This document shows, piece by piece, positions 22,915-34,254 of a DNA stretch of 64,000 bases (positions within the stretch are counted from its first letter, which is position 1; each line of letters begins with the position of its first letter). The DNA comes from Terebella lapidaria (Eukaryota; Annelida; Polychaeta; Terebellida; Terebellidae). The notes under the pieces were generated by a model that worked only from the letters and a program-made list of their open reading frames with translations, was not told where the DNA came from and did not search any database. The stretch is taken from positions 24,987,106-25,051,105 of the forward strand of contig OX424560.1 of assembly GCA_949152475.1 (NCBI GenBank). Reading direction: 5' to 3'. The translations under genes and the position numbers were made by a program.

Positions 22915-22980
22915 AGTTCAATTTTAATAATAATAATACTATTAATAATTATAATAATAATAATAATCAGATTTATTTAA
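22915..22980. repeat. (AAT)n-like low-complexity tract
   Basis: A run of AAT/ACT/AAC triplets. It accounts for an Asn-rich open frame that is not a gene. Confidence 0.8.
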
Positions 22981-23305
22981 CAACGGTCCATGATGATTTG
23001 AACTGTTCAGCCCATGCGGGTATGTCGTCAGTGTTTTGTTTGTTCTTTGACATTGCTCTGGCTGGACAGTGCGATCAGAATGTCAAATGTGGTGTTGGCA
23101 CTTTCATACGGTTTCTACCGAAGCCGTCATGCATGGGTGGTCGCGTTTTCACAAACGGGAAAATGTCTTGTAATCACTGGGTTTCTTTCAGGTTATATGT
23201 GTCTGAGGGCAGCACAATAGCATCTACAGTCTAGTCACACCATATTACCCGATCTTGATCATGTATATCCCAATATGACCAGACTTTGTTTGTGAGCTTT
23301 GGCAA

Positions 23306-23569
23306 ATGTTGTTACGTCGCCATTCTAAGGAAAGCTGCTTTTGATTCCTAAGCTTTTCTCCTTTTGGATATGCCTAATTGCACCAGAGGAGCTTTTGGAT
23401 TGCTCCCCACAGCAATGCATTAGCGAAGTGGCATATACCGCCTGAGGAGGACCGTCCATTTGAGATCTTCGTCGGGACGACCGAAGCTCTTCTCCCCAGG
23501 ACGGTACATTTCGGGGTTGAGGAGCTGCCTCCGGAGTAGATATGTTATCTAGTAAAAATAATGTTAACT
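23306..23569 (+). repeat. 260-bp direct repeat, copy 2
   Basis: Same block as 22624-22885 with scattered substitutions and a few small indels. The spacing would fit split direct repeats of a small retroelement, but no recombinase gene is visible. Confidence 0.7.
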
Positions 23570-23639
23570 TATTCGGTTACAGCTGTTAACTCATGTATTG
23601 CAACAGTTTGTTGAACAAAATTTATTTTCCCTCCACACA

Positions 23640-23810
23640 GTTAGCCGCCATCTTGAAAGGAAGGAAAATACATATTCAGCACATTATAAACAACGAAGTA
23701 CCTGTGAGAAGTGTCTGGTATCAGCTCAATTTTCGCCATTAAGCCTTTCGAATTGGTTCAAGATGCAGGTACTTCTACCGAAGTATTTGGGAAGCATCCA
23801 GGTACATATT
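23640..23810 (+). repeat. Short interspersed repeat shared with 53790-54010
   Basis: The phrases GTGAGAAGTGTCTGGTATCA, GCTCAATTTTCGCCA and GGTTCAAGATGCAG match, in reverse complement, AGGAAGTGTCTGATTTCAGC and its continuation at 53800-53990. Confidence 0.5.
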
Positions 23811-23899
23811 TTGCATGTTTTGAAAGTCGTATTCACTCACTCTAACCCTGTGGCCAGTGGCATAGTGGATCATGCCAATGGCGTGTTTATAGGCTGGCA

Positions 23900-25290
23900 A
23901 TGAAAATATTGGTCTTAGGATCAAACTTGTTCTGGACCTCGTGGATTTGGGTACAGCTCTGTCAGCTGCTCCAGAGGAGGATTGCTGTACTTTGAACTGA
24001 TACACTAGTATGTCCTCTGTTCAGGGGCAACAACGCCTTCCATCGTAGCCAGAAACGCAGGTTTAGGCCGAACGGAATTCATCCATCGACTTTTTAAGTT
24101 ATGGAGGTCATAAGTTTTGCTGAGATCTAGCCGCAACAGTCTAACAAAGGCAACAGGATCTTCCAATACAGGAACCCTCGGCTGGCGAAGAGTACCAGCA
24201 CATGTTTAGTTGAACAGCCAGCAACAGTAACAAACTGCTGTGAAAAGATCTGATCCTCGATATTTTCTCAGACCCAGTTCTTCACAAATGACTCTAGCCA
24301 CTGACAAGGCACAGGCGAAAAGTGATGCGACAGAGGTCGGAATAATTAGTATTGGATGATTTGAAGCCCTTCATGGCTTCAAAACCTTTGCTAATACTCG
24401 GGTCTTAATATGCAAAACACTTGTGCACTAAACGTGTGATCTGGCTACACAGTTTGTTTTCACTCCACTGTACATTATTTGGATAGTATATTATCACACG
24501 ACGAATGGGATCACCAAGGCAGAAGTGCTCACAGCCAGATCAAATTAATACCTACTGTAAATAAATGCTTGGTAAACGAATTACGTTTGGACTTTGGTGC
24601 TTACATCCACTCCAAATCCCAGGAGAACATGAGAAAATGGCAAGGTCCCGCCCACAGCATTCACAAAACCAGCATGGCATCCATTGCAATAGATATAGCG
24701 TTGGACTCAATGTTGAGGAATACAGGATGGCCACCATCTGTATTACAAATGTTGACGGAAAGCATGACCACGGTGGAAAACTATAGGTATTCCTGACCGA
24801 GGAACATGAAAAAATAGTTTAAAATACTCTCACGTCCTTAGTAAACTTTCGCATCCCGTGGGATGAATTTTACCCATATTGACATCTCAACCAAGCCCTT
24901 GTTCAAACAGACTTTGGTGGGGGAATCAATCAGAAAGAAATTCATGTTTTGAAAAATTCACCAGAACAGCTTTTATGGAATCGGTACATTGGTTATACGT
25001 AAATGGTGAAATCTGTTTAGTTCTTGTGATAACGAGAACATACTATCAATAAATATATCCATGAGATCTATTCAATAAAATTTCAATTTGTGATTGAGTA
25101 GGCTTACATGACATGATCGTGTACTTGTCATACACATAATTCACCACTTTGAACTTTTGCACTCATTTCACTAGTGAACACAACTGTTCACAAACAAACA
25201 AACAAGCACTAGTAACACAAATACCGTCATTCACTGACTGTTCTTGATGACCTAGTTGTGTATTTTGATATACTAGATTGCATCGCGGAT
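23900..25290. other. Unassigned stretch; open frame 24479-24796 (105 aa) of unknown origin
   Basis: The 105-codon + strand frame starts MDSILSHDEWDHQGRSAH. It has no recognised domain, signal peptide or splice context. The minus strand at 24000-24400 shows short coding-like runs (for example VARVICEELGL) broken by stops, as in an old transposon. No call is made. Confidence 0.3.
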
Positions 25291-25299
25291 ATGTTACGG

Positions 25300-25412
25300 A
25301 TATATATTGATCGGGCTTTGTTTCTATTGCAAAGTGTTGTGTTTTACGTTGGTTATTGGAATCATCAAAATTTGGCTGTATTGGTGGTGATAGATTGATA
25401 CTTACATTCATA
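25300..25412 (+). repeat. ~320-bp interspersed repeat, copy 4 (3' part only)
   Basis: It runs from ATCGGGCTTTGTTTCTATTG to TAGATTGATACTTACATTC, matching the 3' third of the copy at 9891-10208. Confidence 0.7.
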
Positions 25413-25462
25413 CCACTGAGCAGGTGTGTCACGGCTGGTGGACGTTAATTTCGTTCCCGAGG

Positions 25463-25787
25463 ATACCATCAACTCAGTAGCCTTTTGGCTTGTGATTAGG
25501 TACCTATGTACTTGTCATATATCTATTCCATGGGGGTTGTTTCGGATTTCTAAGTTATTTTCATAGGTCGTGGGCAGTTGTATACTAATTCCATCAGGTG
25601 AACAGTAGGAAAAACTACATTTACCACATTGTCTGCCCTTGATGACGCCAGTCAGTTTTTTGATAAGGTATTTGGTCGGGCTTTGTTTCTATTGCAAAGT
25701 GTTGTATTTAACGTGTGTTATTGGAATCATCAAAATTTGCTGTATTGGTAGTAATAGATTGATACTTACTTTCATATTCCAAAGGTG
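25463..25787 (+). repeat. ~320-bp interspersed repeat, copy 5 (full length)
   Basis: It runs from GGATACCATCAACTCAGTAG to TAATAGATTGATACTTAC and is closest to the copy in the AMP-like gene intron. It sits just after partial copy 4. Confidence 0.75.
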
Positions 25788-26338
25788 TTTAATGTTGGGT
25801 TTTCTGTTTGACCAGGGTCTCATTTAAACACCCCCAAATGGAATGGCAATAGGTTACCCATACAATCATATGCTGAAGGAATTGAAATGAACGACTAGTT
25901 CACCTGCCAAAGTACTTGCATTCGTATGAACTGCAGACAATACAGTTATCATTACGTTAATACATATAACGTCCAACAAATCAGGTAATATTCCACAAGC
26001 CAACAAGGAAAACTCGCGTTTGAGTAGCATGTTTTATTATGCTGATAATTGTACAGCTCCAAGTCTATTGCCAATACTCATGGGTGTCGTATCACGTTTC
26101 CAGGACACTCTTTGTCCATCTGGCTCCTATGTTGCTCTTGGAGGGTCACATTGAGGGAAGACATCCTCACATGTGCTGAAACGGACCACCGAGGTAATCA
26201 TTGTGTAACACTTTTGATTTATTGGGAAAATCGAACATGTACAGCGATCTTAGATGATTTATGTGGTAGAAATTACTACACCACACTTAAGAGCTAATGT
26301 TTCTATCAGCTAGTGTTAGACATGATATGCGGAAAATC

Positions 26339-27941
26339 TCACAATTCAGGTGCATTCCCACCGCCACCGCCAACTGGAACAAAATGTTATTATTAACACA
26401 TTTTGATATTCTTGTCTGGGGAGTTATTGCCTCGTTCCCATGAATTAGTGTTCACTATTTGAAACCAAATTGATATCTCAATGTCACATATCAACCATGC
26501 TGATATCATACACAATCCTCCACAACAGCTATGTGACGTTTTAAGTTAATAATCCTATCACAACCACAGAGGACTTCAATATGAAACATCCTAAAGATTA
26601 ATCATCACGTCAATCACAGTCACATCTCTGCATGCAACACCGTCTTTCAACGACACCAGTTCGCCAAAATTCATCTCGTCCAAGACAATTGCGGACTTCT
26701 ATCATGGTTCCAATCCCACATGTTCTACCGGGGGAAGAACGCAGGAACCTTGTATCAGAATATGACACGAATCTGGTGCACCATCGCAGGGAGGATCTAC
26801 AAAATTGGACAAACGAGAGCAATATTTATAGTCATGAAGGGTCTCGAATACAAGCAATGATCACATCAGCAATACTGGTGCACAAAAAACGAATTGCTGG
26901 TAAACAACCACATACCTGTGACTGGGCTGGCTGCATGGAGGGGAAGGAAAACACCAAATATAGTTAAAAGCTGTACATATATGAGTGAATGTAATGTGTA
27001 TGAGTGTAACATTGAATATGTTATTTTGGATGTCGGAATGTACAGTATGTCATTATGCTTCTATTTCACTCTGGCACAAAGTTGTATTTCCTCTCACTGG
27101 AGAGATCTTCATATAAGTCCTAGTCCTGCTGGTCAATCCAATAAATATTGTTTATAAAAGAAGAAAACACAAATAGAACACTAAGAAACATTCAGATAGC
27201 AAAACATATGTACAACGATGTCATTATATTTATTTTTTCCTTTGCAGCATTCACTCACGATTGTAGCATCTCCTTTCTGGGCGACTTTGAGTTTCATCCC
27301 AGCAACACCCACCCAAAGTACACTGTAGCTTAGTCATGCCATTACATGCTACTCTCTGACCATAAGGAATCATGCACCGTCTTGAAACACCTACACATTT
27401 CAGAGAAAGTGATAATATTAACGCTACAATATAAAGACACCTATTAGAAAATGTTAAACTGTGTTATGGTATAATATAATGATTGTCTGCCCCATGGTCA
27501 TAGGTTTTGCAGTTTTATCCGAACTTCTATGATGTTGATTCATGATGCGTTCATAGCATAAATATAGACTGCACGATATTTATACAAGCAGAGCTGTGAT
27601 TGGTTTCATTCACCTCTGAAAATTGGGCATATAATGCACCGTAACCCAATGTCAAAATAACTATCTAATCAAATCATGAACATCAACCATGGATGACAAA
27701 CAAACTTTGGTCATAATGTTATTCATTTAAAAATGCAGCACAAATACAAAATATTAGAATTGCCCATACATAGTTAGCACATATATGCCCGTCCTCGTAT
27801 ATCAGAATCTAACACACTGCAAACACCTAGGTCAGGAATTATCAGTACTTGTTTCATACTTTGAGTAAAATATAACTTTCGTGCATCGGCGATTATTAGC
27901 AGCACTGCTGATACCACCATGAATAAAAGACGAGGTGCCAT
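26339..27941 (-). pseudogene. Trefoil/TSP1-like secreted protein gene, copy A, inactivated
   Basis: Exons by comparison with copy B: 27941-27881 (signal peptide MAPRLLFMVVSAVLL...), 27390-27259 (trefoil domain, intact), 26930-26916 (15 nt), 26796-26618 (TSP1-like) and 26373-26339 (Gly-rich end, TGA). Two lesions are seen. The exon 1 donor reads GAAAGT where B and C have GTAAGT, and exon 4 is 179 nt against 180 because a G is missing in the CCCCCGGG run, which shifts the frame in the middle of the module. TATAAAA (28021-28015) and AATAAA (26038-26033) are kept. The intact trefoil exon suggests recent loss. Confidence 0.8.
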
Positions 27942-28014
27942 TCTAGTCAGCCTGGTTTGTCCTCCTAAGTTGATGATCTTCAGAGGGATATGCTTGGTGA
28001 CCAATTTGGCTTTC

Positions 28015-28021
28015 TTTTATA
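28015..28021 (-). promoter_or_regulatory. TATA box of gene copy A
   Basis: TATAAAA on the minus strand, ~75 bp before the start codon and at the same place as in copies B and C. Confidence 0.6.
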
Positions 28022-28433
28022 CACAACTTTTCTGGGACAGCATTATATTTTTCCAAAGGTCATTAGTAGAATCAATCCCAGAAGATGTGGGATGATCGGA
28101 TATCAATGGATGGATTTAAATCACCTATCAAATAACCGGTTGTTTGCTCGTGTGTTCCAAAGGGTAGATATTATTGACATTTGAGATGTTGATCAAATGA
28201 TTTGTCAACTAAGGTCATGATAAAAGTTTAAAATGTTATGAATCTATAGCACTTTATCACGGAGACCATACATAAGCTTTTTTGAGAATCATTGACCTCC
28301 ATATTTGGTCAGTAACGAATCGTCTATCATGCACTAGCATTCAATTTATTACCAAAGGTCGTACTGAGAAAACCCACAATGAACGCGATTTGTACTTCTG
28401 CTGACCTGTGGCAATGAACATAGGTTGTTCACT

Positions 28434-28711
28434 GGTTGCCCAGTTAGCTCAGTTCCTATGTGGGCCGACTTCTCACCAATGCAGTTGGTTTAGTCAGGTT
28501 CGGCTTAGGCGGGTTCGATCTCCGGCCTCTGCAGTATGTGAGGTCGTATGTGGTCGCCAAACCGGGCAAGTGGGTTTTCAACAGGTTCTCTGGTTCACTC
28601 CCACACTGATGACCACCCTTACGCCAAAATCCGAGCCAACAAGAGATGTTAATATAAGCTGAAGCTTGTTCATCAATTGTTGGTAAATAAATAAAGTTTG
28701 AAGTTTTTTTA
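28434..28711 (+). mobile_element. tRNA-derived SINE, duplicon copy A
   Basis: The head has a tRNA-like A box TAGCTCAGTTCC (28445-28456) and B box GGGTTCGATCTCC (28511-28523), spaced more widely than in a tRNA gene. The body ends TAAATAAAGTTTGAAG then T-rich DNA. It is ~410 bp upstream of the gene TATA box, with the same SINE at that place in all three duplicon copies. Confidence 0.75.
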
Positions 28712-29841
28712 ACACAGGTCAGCATATACTTTTCCAATGAGCGTTGGATTACAATAGCCTGTTTTTGATGGTTTTTGCAGAAGAGGATATCGTTGTACAT
28801 AATTATTATAAATGTTATCATATACCAGTGGTACATGGGAAAAATCATGGTTTATTCGTATTGAAAGTGATGTTGAAGATCCATATGAATCTTACCGGAA
28901 CTGATATAACTTGAACTGCAAAATTAACATTATCATTTTTTTCATGCCACAACATGATATTAACTGCCCACAAACATTATTGATGTCTTGGCTATCTGAT
29001 AAATATTCATTTTATTTCCCAATCCATCATTACCTACTTGAAGTTAAATGATTTTCCTTTTTGATGTAAATATATACATTTCATTGCATCTCAATCATAC
29101 AAATCCACGGGCAACACCACTTTCACGAGATAATATATATTATGTGTGTATGTTATCAGTGTATATTTCTGAGTGTTGCTGATCGAGAATCAAGTTTGGG
29201 ATAGAGAGCGAACCATCATTAATTGGATTAGGAAACAAGTGCTTTATGCGACTGATTGTCTGATATCTGATTTCTTGTGGTCAGTAAAACCCAATAAATA
29301 CATCAACAAAATTGAACCGGCATCCAGTACACCCATTGCATCATCTCAACAACTCAACAAATTGCCTCACCAAACGCATTACTCACTGTTCTGCCATCGC
29401 GAACCAATCAATTTTCCATCCCGGCTCATGGTGAATTCGAAGAGATCAGGACAGATCCATCAAAGGTGAACAAAACATACCATGGCCTTCTTGGTGATGA
29501 GTCATCTCATCTTTTCACGAATCTTGTGTACAACGAGCTTGAAATCGTCCTCATCGACCACAACCAGACAGGGGTTTAGGCAGAGGAGAGTGGTCTACAG
29601 ATGGAGTACACTTTCCGGACATGTAGTATGACAACATCATGCAGAATTTCATAGTCATTCAGCAAAGGCACTGAGGAATAACTAGTCAAAATGAATAATA
29701 TATATAATCATAATCATAATATGTATAATTATAATCATAGTATGTATGTCATAATTTGTTGCACAATAGGTTTCTCGGTTGATATATATTACCAATATCG
29801 ACGTAGGCTATATCCATAGGTTACGGACGTGACACTGCTGC

Positions 29842-29878
<37 letters not shown>

Positions 29879-31690
29879 CGAGAAAGATGATATAACAAAG
29901 CATGTACAATGAGCAATTACATTTCCATATGCATCTTTCAAGGAGAAACACTCAAGACATAGTCTGTAACCTAAAATAGAACAAAATTGTACATCGACTT
30001 CAATATTTACGAGTAGGCAGTGTCACCCTAATTAATATTACATAAATCAATCATGGAACTTGAAAACTTATATACACATGCATGTGATATGTATTTATGA
30101 GGATCACACGGAAAACATTGCAACATGCAAAGAATAAAAACATAGACAGACTATGTATGTACTTTTAAACAAAACATATAAGAACATAAGATAATGAAAA
30201 GGAAACATAACTAAATATGCATGCAACAAATGAGAAAACAGAAGGTAACGGATGAAGACAGTGTCCTCGAGTGAAGGTTCACTGCTTCCAACGTTCAAAT
30301 AAAAGTACTGATACTTATTGATGATTTCTTTTTTCATATTCTGTTTGAATATTTTCTTGTTTTGTAACGATTTAAATTTATCATCCAGCTTCAACCAAAG
30401 GTTTGGCGCTTCAAATAGGAGGCTTTTCTTAGTGGCGATAATATTACATTTCGGAAGTATTGGATCATTTTGATGCCGGGTATGATGACCGTGATTATCG
30501 GGATAGAATTGCAGGACCCCATCCAAGGACTTGGGTAATTTACCCTGTAGTGCCTTAAACACAAAAGTAGTAAGCTGTATTTCGTGCAGATCATCAAGTT
30601 TGACGATATCAAGTGTTTTAAAAAGTGGTGAGGTGTGTTCATTATAAGTGGCTTTCCCGATAGTTCGAACAGCTCTTTTCTGTTGGATGCTCAACTTAGT
30701 TACATGTTTTTTACATGCGTTACCCCAGAGCACATTGCCGTACAGTAAGAAAGGATGGATTAAGCTGTAGTATAAGATTTTTAGTGATCTGTTTTCAGAA
30801 TATTTTTGCTTGCACTGAGGGCATATAGCCCATTTGATATCTTATTTCTACAGTACTCAATGTGGTCGGTCTATTGTAATTTGTCATCCATGACTATCCC
30901 TAGAAATTTTGTTTTATGAACTTGTTCTAAGGATTCGTTATTAAGGTATAGCTGGTGGGAGCTATTCACCTGAAATTTATTTCTAGAAAAAAGCATTGAT
31001 TTGGTTTTGCTAGCATTCACGGAGAGTTGGTTCGCTCTGAACCAGTCACTGAGTTTAGAAAGATCATTATTGACTATGACATAAAGTTGTTTCGGGTCAC
31101 TACCACTATGATAAATGTTAGTGTCGTCTGCGAAGAGTATTGATTGACAGTTTTTGAGCGAGTTCGGCAGGTCGTTTGTATAGAGGATGAATAGTAGTGG
31201 TCCTAGCACACTTCCTTGTGGTACACCGAAATTCACTTCATACAGAGAGGATTTTGTTGATATGTATTGTACATACTGCTGCCTGTTTGACAAATAACTT
31301 CTGAACCAATTTACACATGATCCCCTGACCCCGTAATGTTGTATTTTTTCCAAAAGTATGTTGTGATTTATGGTATTGAAAGCTTTCGATAAATCGAGGT
31401 ATACACAAAGTGATAATTCGTTTTTATCAATGGTTCGCCATGTTTCAGAGCAGAATTTGATCAAGGCATCAATAGTTGAGTGATTAGGGCGGAATCCAAA
31501 TTGGTTTTCATATAAAATCTGGTTTTTAGTGACAAACGAATAGAGCCGCTTGTGGACAACTTTCTCCAGTAACTTTGATATGTTAGACAGCAGGGATATT
31601 GGACGATAGTTTGTTATAAGCCCTCGCGATTTAGATTTGTAAATTGGGACAACTTTTCCAAGCTTCATAGCATCGGGAACAATACCTTAC

Positions 31691-33683
31691 TACGGTGGCT
31701 CATTACCGCCAATTACGTTCGTGTATTTCTCACCCCATTTATAATTACCACCTCATAATATTCACCGCGTTTATAATTATCACCTCAGAATTACCACCGC
31801 GTTTATAATTTCCACCCCGTTTATAATTATCACCTCACAATTTTCACCCCGTTTATAATTCCCACCCCGTTCATAATTATCACCTCACAATTTTCACCCT
31901 GTTTATAATTTACACCCCGTTCATAATTATTATCGCGTTTATAATTTCCACCCCGTTTATAATTGTCACCTCACAATTTTCACCCCGTTTATAATTTACA
32001 CCCCGTTCATAATTATCACCTCAGAATTACCACCGCGTTTATAATTTTCACCCCGTTTATAATTATCACCTCACAATTTTCACCCCGTTTATAATTTACA
32101 CCCCGTTCATAATTATCAACTCAGAATTATCACCGTGTTTATATTTTCCACCCCGTTTATAATTATCACCTCACAATTTTCACCCCATTCATAATTTCCA
32201 CCCCGTCTATAATTAACACCTCAGAATTATCACCGAGTTTATAATTATGAATTGATCACAATTATTACTAGGTACAGAATTTCAATTGGTGCATTGAGTC
32301 TTACTATGAACACTCTTGGTATTCTGTGTACCGTATTGACGCGCATATAAGGACATGTCCTCATATATGAGCACTTCCTTTTATCCGGACATAAAAACAT
32401 GTCCTTATATGAGAACTTTCTTTAGAAACTGCCTGTAAAACATCTGACCCACATATGAGGACATTTTGCATGTCGATGATTATAAGTTGTGAAAAATGAC
32501 GCAACTAGAACACATGTAGCACGTACCACTACGTATACCATGTTCAGCATATTAATCTCGAATATTCTTGTGGTCTTGAAACTAAATTGTATTCATGTTG
32601 AATGTATGTGTTATAGACCTACAGCGAATTGTGTGTCACTCAAAGGGACAAAATTAATTGCGCCAATAATTTAATTAGGCCCCAATTCTTCAGTTTATAG
32701 TAGTGCATATAGTGTCCTTATATATGAATAAACGGGGTGTTTTATGTCTGGATAAAAGGCCGTCTCCTTATAAGTGAACATGTTTTGAATTTTCGATATA
32801 TTGTGATAATGGACAAATCCACATATAAGGACCTGTCCTTATATGCGCTTCAATTCGGTAGCTGTAGAGGCATTTCCACAAGCATCTTGTTGCCCTAGGG
32901 CTGCAGATGTTCATGAAGTGAGGTGATAATTATAAACGGGGTGGAAATTATAAACGCGGTGATAATTATGAGGTGATAATTGTAGACAGGGTGGAAATTA
33001 TAAACGGGGTGAAAATTGTGAGGTGATATTTATAGATGGGGTGGATATTATAAACTCGGTGAATATTGTGAGGTGATAATTATAGATGGGGTGGATATTT
33101 TGAACTCGGTGAATATTGTGAGGTGATAATTATAGATGGGGTGGAAATTATGAACGCGGTGAAAATTATGAGGTGATAATTATAGATGGGGTGGATATTA
33201 TGAACTCGGTGAATATTGTGAGGTGATAAATATAGATGGGGTGGAAATTATGAACGCGGTGATAATTCTGAGGTGATAATTATAGATGGGGTGGATATTT
33301 TAAACTCGGTGAATATTGTGAGGTGATAATTATAGACGGGGTGGAAATTATGAATGCGGTGATAATTCTGAGGTGATAATTATAGATGGGGTAGATATTT
33401 TAAATTCGGTGAATATTGTGAGGTGATAAATATAGACGGGGTGGAAATTATGAATGCGGTGATAATTCTGAGGTGGTAATTATAGATGGGGTGGATATTA
33501 TAAACTCGGTGAATATTGTGAGGTGATAATTATAGATGGGGTGTAAATTATAAACGCGGTGAAAATTGTGAGGTGATAATTATAGATGGGGTGGAAATTA
33601 TAAACGCGGTGAATATTGTGAGGTGATAATTATAGACGGGGTGAGAAATGCAGGAATATAATTGGCGGTAAGGAGCCACCGTA
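31691..33683. mobile_element. 2-kb foldback DNA element with inverted minisatellite arms
   Basis: The ends are inverted: left TACGGTGGCTCATTACCGCC, right GGCGGTAAGGAGCCACCGTA. The left arm (31730-32250) is built of CACCTCACAATTTTCACCCC-type units; the right arm (32920-33655) holds the reverse complement as ~50-bp units GAGGTGATAATTATAGATGG + GGTGGATATTATAAACTC + GGTGAATATTGT. The centre (32255-32918) has GGACATGTCCTTATATG-like repeats and no ORF of note. Flanks TACCTTAC (31683-31690) and TACCTTGC (33682-33689) form a 6-8-bp target duplication inside the reverse-transcriptase frame of LINE A. Non-autonomous; superfamily unknown. Confidence 0.8.
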
Positions 33684-34254
33684 CCTTGCATCATTGACAT
33701 ATTGAAAAGTTGGCTCAGCGGTTCAATGATAATGAATTTCAACTGCTTCAGGAGAGTTAAACTGATACCATCGTCTCCTGAGCTTTTTTTGCTTTGGCAA
33801 CTGTCGAGAATCTTCACGATCTCTTGTGGATCAGTTGGATCCATAAATAAAGAATTGTGTACGGGCGGCGTTAATATAAAAACGTACATTGGGTGTGTGG
33901 GACCTTAGGAATGGATTTAGCGGGATTGTGACAGTTTTTTCCGGGCAGTGTTTATCAATTGTGTTTTTCATGTAAGATATGCAGTCGTTGTAACAAGTGT
34001 TTATATCTTTGTCATTGATAAGTCGACTCCAATTTGTTGCTGCCAGGGTATTTTTGATATGTTCAAGTTGGATAGGACCGATTTTACGATGCATAAATAC
34101 CAGCGGTTGGTTCCTTTTTAGCGTACTTTTCATGCCCATGCCTGTCAAGATCGGGAGATGATCCGATATGTCTGTGATAATCGTGCGGGAATTGACATTC
34201 ACATAGTTGTCACTTTTAATGTATATATTGTCGATAAGTGTGGCTGACGATTGT

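Larger units (their letters stand above)
25930..29835 (-). repeat. Segmental duplication, copy A (inverted)
   Basis: It matches 38320-43945 and 60737-64000 in the opposite orientation: distal flank with CCTATGGATATAGCCTACGT, a SINE, promoter, trefoil-type gene and, in A and B, the 3' end with AATAAAACATG. Its distal end is set where LINE A begins (29836). Between gene and flank lies ~600 bp of conserved DNA of unknown nature. Confidence 0.85.

Noticed and set aside
22857..23234. Asn-rich 125-codon open frame
   Set aside because: The Asn run is an AAT microsatellite and the rest has no recognised domain.
28434..28530. tRNA gene
   Set aside because: A and B boxes are present but too far apart and no complete cloverleaf; the sequence continues into a SINE body with a 3' AT-rich end.
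31730..33655. Regularly repeated units that could suggest a CRISPR array
   Set aside because: Animal nuclear context, no unique spacers, and arms that are inverted repeats of a transposable element.
31691..33683. Assigning the foldback element to hAT because of a possible 8-bp target duplication
   Set aside because: The duplication could be 6 or 8 bp since TA is shared with the element end, and no transposase is present; superfamily left open.
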